DNA of 64,000 nt, from the NCBI GenBank assembly GCA_940337035.1, contig OW679197.1:39438466-39502465 (forward strand). Reading direction: 5' to 3'. The translations under genes and the position numbers were made by a program. Of the stretch, positions 52,350 through 64,000 are shown in pieces. The notes beneath the pieces were generated by a model. That model was given only the letters and a program-made list of their open reading frames with translations, searched no databases and had not been told where the DNA came from. The first letter of the stretch is position 1. Every line of letters starts with the position of its first letter. Source of the stretch: Agriotes lineatus (Eukaryota; Arthropoda; Insecta; Coleoptera; Elateridae).

Positions 52350-54258
52350 GGACACGTAAAAAAGCATAATTATAGTGAGATGTCCAACACAATAAGACTT
52401 GAATTAATATTTGAAGGACTTAAACACATTTTATTTGACGTCAAACAAAATATGTTAAGAGCAGACAGCTACGAAGGCTGTGACTTTAAAAGAACCAAAT
52501 ATGTAACAAACATTCGAAATAGGTAAATTTGTATTGCATCGGGTGTCAAAAAGATTACGTTAAAGTGAAGTTTGGACAGTGCGTGTGTGAGTTTCAAGTG
52601 CAAAGATACGTTTTCGAGCTGTGGGGGCGTTTCGAAGGGACGTGATTGTCGATAGCTCCGTTTTGGTAGCAGATTGGATTCAGGGCATGGATAGTGCATA
52701 AACAGCTGGTGACAGCCTTTGCCGAAGTCCATCTGGGGTTCTACAAACATTATTATTTATTTATTTATTTATTTTAGCCGGTTTACACTGCGGCCAACAG
52801 TACAAAACTAAAAACGGGAATATATTATTATGCACTGGCTACTCTATTTAAATTGAATTGTACCTTTTAATATGCAAACTTTCAAATATTGATATGATAG
52901 CGCATGAAACTCTTTCAGGGTTAAGTTCAATTATCTAGTTACTTTGTTCTGCAAAGTGATTTTCAAATATTTTAAAACTATTCATTCAAATCTAATGTCA
53001 ACCAAATGTCAACCACAATTTTTAAATCTCAATGACAAACGCCCAATTCATAGAATGGCACACCACAACGTTAAATAATACAGTAAGTTATTGTGTCTTA
53101 ATTAATGTCACTTTTTAAATGGTTTTTATTTACTTTCTAGTTGGTATACTATAAGAAATTACCCACCTTGTATATTTCACTTCCAAAATGTTCAAGACTG
53201 CAACCTATCCTTTCGTCACAATCGACTCCTCTAAGCAGCTCCCTGCAATGCAGCAGCTCTCGCGAACAGACAACTAGTCCCTGGCTTGGTTCACACTACG
53301 AACCCAAAATCCTTGACAGCAACCAGCCAACCAAGTAATCCCAGATATCCTCCTGTCTTTGCTACTACCTTCTGGAATGTACCCTCTCGCTTCACCGACA
53401 CCCTTCTGGACTCTCCACTCAGCAGAAAATAGATTAATGTAACCCCTTTCTATTTATGTTACTTTTCAAATGTATTCTTCTCAATAAAACTGTTCCAAAT
53501 AATTCCTCAATTATTCACTTGTAAATAACAATCCTTGTATCCATTAAGTTTTTTTACCACTTGCCAATTATCTTCTGTAATTAAATTCTTTGCTTCCCTT
53601 ACTTGCTATTTAATATTTCAGTTTTTATATACCACGTAGATTTAGATTACCCTTTTTAAATAAACCAAGACATTTTACATTAAAAGAGAGTGAAATTCGA
53701 TATTTTTAATCAGACCAAAACGATTTTCTGGACATGTTTTTCAAGTTGTTATTTTCTAATAATGGGAAACAAGCTTCCTAACTACCACATTTTCATTCTT
53801 TGTGCCTTCTAGTCTATATTCTTATTTGATATCTACCTACTTTAATTCTACTTCTTAAACCGTATTTAAAATATTGTCTTTATTTTGAAACCGCCTGTAA
53901 CCTTTCAATAGCTATCATTCACTTACTAGATTGCTCTAAGTCAGATTTATTCAGGAAACTTTTTAAATATACTCGACTATTCTCATGGGTTAAAATGGAT
54001 TGTAATCACATCCCATATTCTTTTACAAATTTTAATTCCATCTTGTCAGGCCCTTTTGCAGTCTTTAGCAATTCATTAACAGTTTAAGCCTTCAGAGCAG
54101 CCTGACTGTATTTCGAATTGAGTTCAGACAATAGTTCATCGCATGATATAGCAGTAGTGTTTCTGAACACCCTTTAGCGTCGTTACCCCTATTTGGCAAC
54201 ATTCTGGGGCCACCCTTTGTATGATGTCCGTTCTGCAACGTTGATTTTTCAAGCCAGT
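52350..54258. other. Unassigned AT-rich DNA (copy 2)
   Basis: Counterpart of 26042-27950, with the (TTTA)n tract near 52751-52775. No gene is recognised. Confidence 0.5.
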
Positions 54259-56050
54259 TAAGATTTGGCCTATGGGTGCGACAAGGATGGCGATGGATGG
54301 CTCTACAGCAGGCAGCTGCATGTCTAGCGCGTTCTGCCTTGCGATTGGCCACTTATTGTGGCGTGACGCTTTGTTTGGCGCGCGTTTTCTTTCGGTCGAT
54401 TTCTAGTCAGGCGATCCCAGGCCACGAAGTGGTTACAACGTGCGGTTCGTCCGCCTCCCGCCCGATTGGGTGCGGAGGCGTGGGTGTTCCGGCAGTTCCA
54501 AGAGGGAAATCGCTGAGTGTGGTTGTGGGGTGGTAATCCGTTTGTTTTGGTCCTTGCGCGACGCTGCGGGGAGTGCAGTGTTTATACGTAGGCTTGTCAA
54601 GCCTTTCCGTCCGCCTGTGCTGTTAGGCGGGACTCCGTTTTCTGTCCCCATTGAAGCCGCAGTTACGCCATCATCCGTTGGCATGACCGAGGGAGGTCGA
54701 CGCTATTTCCGCCCTGTATAGGGGATCCGTCAGGACACGTAACCCATCCCGATTTCGCCACCGCCACATTAGGCGCCAGGTGCCAGTACAGCGACCATTA
54801 TGGAGCGCTTTCTCGCCTACTCTCGGCCGAACTGACGAAGGTAAAAACTTGTAAAATTATACTAATTTCGCCCGCATGTGTGCGTATAGTTCGATCGTTC
54901 AAGTGTTTGCTTTCAAATCAGTGTAGTGTCGAGTACATTCGTCCAAAAAGTTACTGCAATCAGATACTGTATGCATGAATAAGACCAAGTACATTCGTAC
55001 AAAAAGTTAATGCATCACATACCAGGCACATTCATCACATGCCGTATTCGTGAATAACACCAAGTACTTTTATCCTAAAACTTTTGCTGCGATCAGATAC
55101 CGTACCCATTAATAATAACAACTGCTTTTGTCCCAAAATTTACCGTGGTATGCTACCGCTGGTGCGGCCGTCAGTTTCAATTAGACCGCGATTGTTATTT
55201 AAATCTGTTTGTAAAATTACGCAGTGCCACGCACTATCAGCCTAGCATTTACTGGCTAAGCGTCAGCTTCAATTATTTCGCCCGCATCGTCCAATTTTTC
55301 CAATGTATAAATGGCAGTTTGTACCACCAGGCGGCTTTGTTGATAGTTGTAATACAGGACGTTCCGACGACTCGGGCCCGAATTCAGGCCTTATTCTCAC
55401 GTGTGACGGCGTCACGCCGTTGGGCGTAAGCCTTTTGTTTACCCCTTTGTAGCCGGCCTAGATTTGGAGTTCGGCTCTACTGGACGTCGTCACCTTAGCA
55501 TAAGGCGCCTCCCCAGCTGGGCTTAACGATTAAGCTATATTAACAATGGCCGTGTTTACGGTTTGTAGTGCATGTAATGTTTAGTACGTCAATATCTTGG
55601 TGATCCAATAGATGTATTAACCTTACCGTCTTGTTATTTTCTCTGTTGCGTTTTGTGCATGTCTGTTATAGGGTAACTGTGTCACTGTGCTCCGACAGCT
55701 GTGAGGTGAGGCGCGGACGCGGCAGATGAGTGTTCCAGGTAGGTGGTTGTGTCTGCCCCTGCACCGTGGTTCCCGACATAGTTATTCGAGTATTATAGTT
55801 ATTCGAGTATCTTCCCGACATAGTACTGTGAGTAATTTTCGACCCGTCTAACCGTCCAGGTCCGGTCGAACGTGTATACCCCGAGATAGACCTGGTGGCG
55901 CCCATTTCTTTAACCATACCCAGTATATACCTTGACACGCTTGCCCTGTGGCGTACCGTTTTGACCCACTCCCATCTCCCTGAGCGCATTCGAGCCGAGG
56001 CCTTTAGTCTGTTTTAACGATCTCTCAGGGTGAGTGTGCCCCATTTCCCA
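54259..56050. other. GC-richer block with degenerate minisatellite (copy 2)
   Basis: Counterpart of 27951-29760. The minisatellite is at about 54931-55143. An 18-bp segment present at 28948-28965 is missing at the 55255/55256 junction. Confidence 0.5.
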
Positions 56051-57852
56051 GATTTGTTTAGCACTCGATACTCGCCTATCGGCGGGTGTCGTAAGGACAA
56101 TTTAATACCGTAACAATCTACTAACATAGTATAGTCGTATCATAACAATATATACAAAAGTTCGAGCAGGATATGCAAATACCTTTTGAAGGCGAGTTTG
56201 AAAGCAATTTCGACGTAACTGGGTAAGTTTGACAAGCTGAGAATTCCCTAACTGATATATGTATACTACACTTTAAATAAGGATGCAGTGGGTGGCGCTT
56301 TAAACGCAAATTCATTTTTACACTAGGAAAATATAAGTTTGTTTGACTGCTCATGTTTTATAAAACTGTTCTCCTATATAATTCAAGTTAAAGTTATAGG
56401 TCAACCGATTTTGTCCAATATTTATCGGTTTTCCTTTTATTGTTTTAGAATTTATACCGAATGTCACATTGACAATTTAAAAAATATGTATTTGATTTTC
56501 AAATGGTTGCAATGATTACTTTGTTTCGACTACTGACATTCATAGTTATGATTACCACTTAGTTCCAAGTACTGCATGCTTTTTTGAAATTTAGTTTCGG
56601 TAGTTTACGATTTAAGTGAATTATAGTAACTTGATTCTAAGTTGACTCTAACTTGAGTCTTGACGCGGCAAGCTTCTGTATTCATTGCGTTAAAATCCAC
56701 GTCGGTTTGCATTAGAAATATAAGTAATAATTATAATTTAAATTTTGTATAGAGGTCTATGTAAACGTGCATTAAAAGTGGGTCATTTTCTTATTTACAA
56801 ATCGTTTTGTTTTATTGCGACTAATCATTTACTCTGCATGTATGAAGCCGTAATAATACAAATGCGACTTACCGAATTCAACGAGTGAGCTGTTTTGAGC
56901 AAACTGGCCTCTTTTTGGCGAGTTTTGCTGCGCTCAAAAGGCTTAGAAGTCACCAGGAGCGGCGCCACCCAACATTTTGAACTGCACGGTAAAGCGAGCG
57001 AAACACCAGTAATGGCGATTTTCCAAAGGCCTATCATAAAGGTAGGAAGTGCACGTTTTCTTTGCCATATTAGTACGCGAAATAGTAAATGTTTGTTGAA
57101 AAAGTATGTAATTTGGTGCATTCAAGATTCTACATTTTGCTAATAACGTAGAGATTCTTTCTTTGGCCTTAAGAAAGCCCCTTGAACTCACGATTGATGT
57201 TTTAAATTGTTGTTTTGTGAAGTAAAGCAATACTTTTATAATAAATATTTGATCCCTGAAATACAATTTTGGTATAGACTTTCATGCTAGTGCGTCAAAT
57301 GTTGATTTAAAGATAAGAATTTGTTGTGGTATCCTAACCATCGAAGCATAGCAGGAGTACCTATTAAGAATTAAATTAAATAGAGCAAAAGAATAAAAGG
57401 GTCTGGGGGTATCAAGCCATTAAAAATCCCATCCACGCCAGAGTTCCGCCATTTTAGAAGATAAAATAACTTGTGTGATCATGAGGGGTCAGTAATCAGT
57501 AACAGTGTATAAAAGCTCAGTAATAACCAATAACTATAGTTGCTTTTCTCAGTAATAGCTCTTCTAAAAACAATCCCGGTTACGAACAAATCAAACATTA
57601 GGCGAAGTTTTTAATGTCTCTAGCATTTCGAAAGAAGTTACCATTGCTTGTAAGCAAATTGAAATACTCGCAACTTACGCCATGTGGTGTTGAGCGCTCA
57701 ATCTCTGCTTATACCTACAAAAATGTATTAATAGAAGCCAAGCTTTTTTAATGGATAATTTTGACTATTAAATTCACCTGTCATCTGTCAAAAAGTAACC
57801 AATGAAAATCCACAATTTGACGTTTCTTGACCAATCAAAAAATATAGTTTGG
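56051..57852. other. Unassigned AT-rich DNA (copy 2)
   Basis: Counterpart of 29761-31562. No recognisable feature. Confidence 0.5.
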
Positions 57853-58012
57853 TTCATTGAATAGTCCCTCGAATGCCTTTCTTAGTGAAAGTTAAGTAGA
57901 ATATTTTTACGGTGGTGACGAGTGCGTTAGCACGAGTCCTAATCATACCAAAGCGCAATGGACATTCATGATACCACCGCAGAAATAGTCGACATAACTT
58001 TGACTACTCATT
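57853..58012. mobile_element. Hairpin MITE H2, LINE-split copy (copy 2)
   Basis: Counterpart of 31563-31722, with two visible substitutions. Confidence 0.75.
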
Positions 58013-58113
58013 GTATGTCGCACTGTCGTTGTCGTCGTGCGGTCGGGTTTTGGTTCGCTGCTTGCCAGTTTATTTATTTTCTCTGATCACTATATAAGAA
58101 ACTATAATTAACC

Positions 58114-59081
58114 ATGCCTGATAATGAATGTTCTAAATGTGGTAACTCATTTACGAGTAATCGTCTTAATTCTGGAACTAAGTGCCAAACATGTGATAGT
58201 TATTTCCATTTCAAGTGCATTAATGTAGCCGGTGACTCGAAGGCCATGGTCCAATACAAGTGCGATTCTTGCAAATCACTCGACGACATTGGTTCCCAAA
58301 AAACTGTAAGTGATAATCTTTCTATTGATTATAAAAATCGCTGCTCTTCAACGGATGTAAATTATACTCTGAAGGATGTAATGATTGCTATCGACTCTCT
58401 AACTAAATCAGTTAATCAAATCAAAACAAGTCAAACTGAAATGATGAAATCAATTGATTACTGCTGTGGTAAAATAGACGATTATGATATTATGAACAAA
58501 AACTCACTGCTTTTGAAGCCAAAATTAAAACTTACGACGCTCTAATCGTCAAGACATCGGCACTAGATAAAGTTAACAATGAACTCACCGCGAAACTTGA
58601 AGACCTGGAGCAATACACCAGAAAAAACAACGTTGAAATACAAGGAATCCCCGAAATTCCCAACGAGAATCTATTTGAAATTCTATATAAAATTGGAAAC
58701 TGCATTGGTTATACTATTCCTTACATGGCTGTGGATGCTATGCACAGAATTCCTTCGTTTAATAAAAATTCTGAACACCCCAAAAGTATTATCGTTAAGT
58801 TTACTACTTTTATTATAAAGGCAGAAGTTATGGCAGCGCTCTCCAAGAAAAAAGTTTTACTAACATCAGAATTGGGCTTTCCTAATGGCTCAGGCCGTGT
58901 TTACATCAAAGATCATCTCTCACCGGCCAATAAGCGATTGTTATTTAAAACCCGTCTCCGGGCACGCAGTTCTGATTATAAATTTGCTTGGGTCCGTGAC
59001 TCTAAAATTTTTGTGAGAAAAACTGATACATCACCAGAGATGCGCATTTGCGGTGAATCAGATTTAGCTGGTATTAAATAG
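58114..59081 (+). pseudogene. CR1-group LINE ORF1, PHD-type (copy 2)
   Basis: Same frameshift near 58505 as in copy 1. The one residue difference is Asp for Asn in the YTLKDVMIAI segment. Confidence 0.8.
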
Positions 59082-59124
59082 ATTGTAATCATTTAACATT
59101 CATACTGTTTAGTTTGTTTAGTTA

Positions 59125-61955
59125 ATGGAGAAGACTAATATTAATTTTGGGCATGTTAATTCTAGATCACTTGTTTGTCATTTAGTTGAGTTTAAAGAAT
59201 ATATTTGTGAATCTAATTTTAATGTATTTGTTGTCAGTGAAACCTGGCTTACGCGTGTTGTCTCTGATACTGATATTGCTATCAATGGCTTCACGGTCGT
59301 TCGTGCCGACAGGCAAGTACACGTCGCGGTGGTGGAGTATGTTTGTATATTAAAAATAATATTAATTTTACGCGAATCATGTTATCTCATACAAATTATT
59401 TTGAACAATTATGGATAAAATTAAAAATTAATAAGAAACGTATTGCCTTGGGAGTAGTTTGCAGACCTCCAAGTACTGATTATAGACAGTTTGTTGATGA
59501 ATTTGAAGATACATTATCTAACATTATGGCTGTAGCAGATGAAATAGTTTGCGTCGGTGACTTCAATATCGATGCATCTGTATTTTCGAACAACACTGTC
59601 ATGTTTATGAACATTATTGATGCCATTGGCCTAAAACAGATTATCAATCAGCCAACACGCGTAACCAGTACTTCATCATCTATGATCGATCTGATTCTCG
59701 TCAGTGTCGAAGCGGATGTCAGAGATTCTGGTATTTTAAATGATCTCTCTATATCTGATCACTTTACGATATATATTTCTATTGCTTTTGAAGGTAAATC
59801 AAAACTAAATCAAACGTTGCATATCTATCGAGATTTCACTTCTTTTAATAATGAATCATTTGTTAGCGATTTACAGGCTATACCGTGGTATAACTTATTT
59901 GATATTCCCAATATTGATGATAAAATTTCATTTTTCAACACCGGTATTTTACAGTTATTTAATTTACACGCCCCACTGCGTACAATTAAATCTGGCAAAC
60001 CTAGGCAACCCTGGATCACGGACAATATAAAAATTATGATCAAATTAAGAAAAAAAGCTTTTAATGATTATAAATTTAAAAAAACTACAGGTAAATGGGA
60101 ATACTATAAATCACTGAGAAATCTAGTGACTTCCTCTACTCGCAGAGAAAAGCGTGCTTATCTGGAGTATTCGGCTGCGCATGACAACGTAAAAGATATC
60201 TGGAAAAACTTAATTAAATTAAACATTCATACGAAGAAAAAGAAAAATACAAATATTCCTAATCAATTAGGAAATGTCAATGAGATCAACAAATTTTTTG
60301 TAAACTCCGCATGCGGTGGTAATCCTCCAGATTTAGAGGTTTTACATTTTTATCAAAACAACGTTTCTTGCAAAGTAAATGAAACCTTTAAATTAACTAG
60401 AGTCACTGATGATGAAGTCAATAAACTCGTTAAATCAATAAAAACCACTTCACGAGGTAATGACCAAATCAGTTCAATCATGTTAAACTACTGTATTCCT
60501 CATTTATCTTTCTACATTACGCACATTATCAATTGTTGTATTATTAACTCAACATTTCCATCAGCTTGGAAACAAGCTCTTGTACATCCTATCGCTAAAG
60601 TCAACTCCCCATCAGAATTAAAAGATCTTCGACCTATAAGTATCTTACCTACCTTATCTAAAGTGTTAGAGAAAATAATGGAATCACAATTTCGCAGTTA
60701 TCTGTTGTCATCGAATTTATTGCCAAATCATCAATCGGGCTTTAGAAAAAATTATAGTTGCTCAACTGCTTTACTTAATGTTACGGATGACATATTTCAA
60801 TCCGTCGATAAAGATAATTTAACTGTGCTCGTATTAATTGATTATAGTAAAGCATTTGACTTACTAAGTCATGATCTCTTACTTGCAATTTTACATTATG
60901 TAGGCGTCAGTTTTGATACAGTTAATATGTTCAGTTCTTACCTAAAACACCGGCAGCAAAAAGTAATTCTTCATGGTTTCACGTCTTCAGCTCTTGAACT
61001 AAATTCCGGGGTACCTCAAGGCTCTATATTAGGTCCCTTACTTTACTGCGTATATACAAGCAATTTCTTCTCTCTAGCTGCATTTAGTGCCAAGTATCAC
61101 ATGTACGCAGATGATACACAAATTTACTATTCATTTGCGCCCAATGATATTAATACTGCCATAAGCACTTTAAATGAAGACCTGAAGAACCTAGTAAATA
61201 TTTCCAAACAACATTGTTTAAAAATAAATGCGACTAAATCTGCTTGTCTGCTTTTTGGAAAAGTTAAATCCAGAATTAATGCCTTTGATAGAATTAAAAT
61301 TTACATGGATGACGTGCTGATTCCTGTTATTAATTCTGCCAGAAATTTGGGATTAATATTAGATAGTAATTTAAGATTTAAGGAATATATAAACAAATTA
61401 ATCCAAGGCGCTTTTGCAAAACTCAAAATCCTTTATAGCAGTAAAACTATTTTAAATAAAAAATTAAAATTAATGCTCTGTGATTCCCTCATATTATCGA
61501 CCTTCAATTATTGTGATGTAGTCTACGGTTCTTGTCTTGATAATTTGGATGTTAATAGAATACAAAAAGTACAAAATGCATGTCTTAGGTTTATTTACGG
61601 TATTAGACGACGTGATCATATTTCTCATACTCTATCATATGCTAACTGGCTAAATATGAATAACAGGAGAAAGTATCATTCATTGTGCATTTTTCACAAA
61701 ATCATAATCACCAAACATCCAGGATATCTGTTCGAAAGATTAAGCTTCAGAACTGATGTACACAATTTGAATGTCCGTTATCGTGGGTTGCTTACACCTC
61801 CGCTACATAAATATGAAATTTTTAAACGCTCATTTTCATATAACATCTACAAACAATATAATCAATTACCTCTCAAATTCAAAATACTATCACCTCTTTG
61901 TTTTAAATCTCAACTTCGAAAATATCTACTCTCTTATCAAGCATCACAAATATAA
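59125..61955 (+). pseudogene. CR1-group LINE ORF2, endonuclease-RT (copy 2)
   Basis: Same frame break near 59320, and an identical 870-codon second frame with GDFNID, SDH, SKAFD and YADD boxes intact. Confidence 0.88.
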
Positions 61956-62289
61956 AATCGCTTCAGTTCAAATTTTCTTAATAGTTATGGCAACCTGGTG
62001 CCTGTCTGCTGGCGTCGGCTTCGACATTTGCGACATTTAGATGTAGTTAGTTTTAAGTTAGGGGCGCAGGGAAGAACACCTGCTTGTTTTTAGCAAGTAA
62101 GATGATTGTGTTCCCTTTGGGTTTTGTTTCATTTTATCTTCACTGTTTGTACTTATTTAGAACCCAATAAATGGATTATTATTATTATTATTATTATAAG
62201 TGACTATTCAACTCACCCCCTTCATGTTAACTATTAACCAATCATAATTTAGTATTTTTGTTATTTACACCAATTAGCGGAACTATATT

Positions 62290-62411
62290 GACAATTTTCA
62301 CTAGTGAAAATAATCGACAATTTTCACTAGTTGCATAGTGAATATTTTATGACAATTTTCACTAGTGAAAATAATCGACAATTTTCACTAGTGGTATAGT
62401 GAATATTTTAA
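62290..62411. repeat. 61-bp tandem repeat (copy 2)
   Basis: Counterpart of 36000-36121. Confidence 0.92.
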
Positions 62412-62513
62412 ACAAATATGATTTTTATTAGAAAAAGTCGATATTAGTGTTCTGTTACTACAGAAATTGCGTAGTTTGTTGCTCAATTTACTGAAAACTA
62501 ATTTGAAAAAGTA

Positions 62514-62726
62514 GTTTGGTTCATTGAATAGTCCCTCGAATGCCATTCTTAGTCAAAGTTAAGTAGAATATTTTTGCGGTGGTATCACTACTCATGTCCA
62601 TTGCTCTTAGGATTAGGACTTGTGCTAGCGCACTCGTCCTAATCGTGCCGAAGCGCAATGGACATTCGTGATACCACAACAAAAATATTCGACATAACTT
62701 TGACTACTCATGGTATTATAAGTGAA
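62514..62726. mobile_element. Hairpin MITE H2, full copy (copy 2)
   Basis: Counterpart of 36224-36436. Confidence 0.85.
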
Positions 62727-63229
62727 TATGTTTTTCGACATTCTTTACAGTGGTGGATTATTTAGTTGATAGTTTGCAATAGATAACTTGTGTTTCAAAA
62801 GAAAGTTCACCAAAGAGGGCCAAGGAAGAAAAAGATGTACATCACATCAGCACGCTGTATGTGCAGTATTGATTCAGAAAGTAGGTAATTTTAATTAATA
62901 CAACGGTCCCAAACCGCTTATTAGGCAAGCCCCTTAATTTTGTATATATCGTCATGGTTTGCACTGATCATCAAATATGCTATAAATGTATGTTAGAAAC
63001 GTGAAATGGTAAAAAAATCAATTACGATTGAGCTTACACTGACAGAGTAGATGCAACATTAAGTAGTTCAAATGTTTCAAATGCGAGCAGAGACATACGG
63101 AATGTTTGTCTAAGGTGACTTTGATGAACTTTTTTTAATCACGTGTTATGTATTTGTTACAAAACCCCTGCAATGCAAACCATTTATTTGTGCATTGTTT
63201 GAAGGTTATGTCCATTTATGATATCGCCA

Positions 63230-63420
63230 ATAAGAAATCCCTTAAAATTCGATGAAAAACGTACAGTGCTAGTATATTTAAGTAAAGGCGAGTCAGTGAC
63301 ATCGTTAACTGAAAGGCATGGAGTTGCCAAATCTACCATTTGCGGAATGAAGAAAACATGCAGTTAATCTCAAAAAGAGTTGGCCAAACTTTCCCCGGAT
63401 CAGGAAATATTAAAACTTGT
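63230..63420 (+). pseudogene. pogo/CENP-B-type HTH remnant (copy 2)
   Basis: Counterpart of 36940-37130 with the same in-frame stop. Confidence 0.75.
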
Positions 63421-63421
63421 A

Positions 63422-63620
63422 CAGTTACGGCCAAATAAAACCGGGCAGTAATTTACTCTATTGTGAATTGGTATTAAATCACCTAAGAAACATAAAAATT
63501 AAAAATGACATATTAAGAATTCAAATTGTAAAGGTACTGTCAAGTAAAAGCCTGATTTACCAAAATTTATGAAAATGACAGAATGTCAAAATGGTGGTCG
63601 TTTTTATTTGGCCGTAACCG
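63422..63620. mobile_element. 199-bp TA-flanked MITE (copy 2)
   Basis: Counterpart of 37132-37330. Confidence 0.82.
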
Positions 63621-63894
63621 TATATGGTTTACCAAATTACAGTAGAACCAGTGTAGCTTTGGGTGCGGCAAAAAACCACTAATATTAGAATCTAGCAATT
63701 GCTAAGCTTCATATTGGTAACATTTGACATATATCAAACTGGCATTAATTTGCTAACGTGATTTAGATAAAATGATACGTCAGTAGCGTACTAAAAACTT
63801 TTAAATTTAAGTAATTATGCTAAATAATAGAGTTTCTGCACAATGAAGTAACAAACACTGTTGTAGTAACAATGAATTCTTTGTGATGTGATAC

Positions 63895-64000
63895 TTTTTT
63901 TTTTTTTTTTTTTTTTTTTGTAGATACCCTTTATTAGCAATCAGAATAGATTACATTCTATGAGCTAATAGTTTATATTACAATGCTTGTTGGACAGTAA
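63895..64000 (-). mobile_element. Jockey-type LINE 3' end (copy 2, runs off window)
   Basis: T-run 63895-63919 followed by the same 3' UTR as 37629-37709. The T-run is one base longer than in copy 1. The coding part would lie beyond the window. Confidence 0.88.

Larger units (their letters stand above)
58013..62198 (+). mobile_element. CR1-group LINE (copy 2)
   Basis: Counterpart of 31723-35908, including the AATAAA signal and ATT tail. Over ~4.2 kb I see essentially only one coding difference from copy 1. Confidence 0.85.
39672..64000. repeat. Copy 2 of the 24.4-kb duplicated block (continues past window)
   Basis: The block is collinear with 13348-37709, same orientation and same nested elements. 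It differs by substitutions and small indels, including -16 bp near 40150 and -18 bp at 55255/55256. Mismatches are dense in the first ~2.5 kb and sparse afterwards. The long ORF2 of the CR1-group LINE is identical at the protein level in both copies. Confidence 0.97.

Overview
The window looks like intergenic, repeat-dense DNA from an arthropod, most likely an insect. It is AT-rich. It holds several non-LTR retrotransposon types common in insect genomes (RTE-like, CR1-group with a PHD-finger ORF1, Jockey-like), mariner-like elements of the DUF4817 type, a MULE, hAT and hairpin MITEs, and a tRNA-derived SINE. I found no host protein-coding gene, rRNA gene or free-standing tRNA gene. The species cannot be read from the sequence.

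Layout. 1-5.7 kb: LINE fragments (RTE-type, then a CR1/jockey-group 3' end with an ATT-repeat tail), unassigned DNA, a perfect 20-bp hairpin and a hairpin MITE. 5.7-10.4 kb: one decayed RTE-type LINE on the minus strand, split by a 523-bp foldback element and by a 2.5-kb element with 400-bp terminal inverted repeats (TIRs). That element's only gene resembles an XPG/FEN-1-type nuclease with a cysteine-rich C-terminus. 10.6-11.5 kb: a mariner-like element with a transposase remnant. 11.5-17.8 kb: a foldback transposon carrying a four-level nest. An RTE LINE sits in its right arm, a Penelope-like inverted repeat with two hammerhead-like motifs sits in the LINE, and a SINE sits in that repeat. Target-site duplications are readable for the three inner insertions. 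17.8-31.5 kb: a dense series of MITEs, mariner remnants, a MULE with inverted subterminal arrays, and a GC-richer block with a degenerate minisatellite. 31.7-35.9 kb: a CR1-group LINE with an intact RT core and only two visible frame breaks. 36-37.6 kb: short tandem repeats, a hairpin MITE, a pogo/CENP-B-type helix-turn-helix remnant and a 199-bp MITE. 37.6-39.6 kb: a Jockey-type LINE on the minus strand, open up to the gap.

A gap of exactly 100 N lies at 39572-39671. Everything after it (39672-64000) is a near-identical second copy of 13348-37709 and runs off the window end. It may be a recent tandem duplication, or an assembly artefact such as unmerged contig overlap or two haplotigs placed in series. 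The N gap, the start inside a repeat and the cluster of mismatches in the first ~2.5 kb of copy 2 favour the artefact. Copy-2 coordinates equal copy-1 coordinates plus about 26,324 at the start, falling to 26,290 after 29 kb.

The genes do not form a pathway. They are autonomous or decayed mobile elements and their non-autonomous relatives. The most interesting items are the XPG-like nuclease TIR element (7530-10078), the Penelope-like inverted repeat with hammerhead-like motifs (15349-16440), and the duplication itself.
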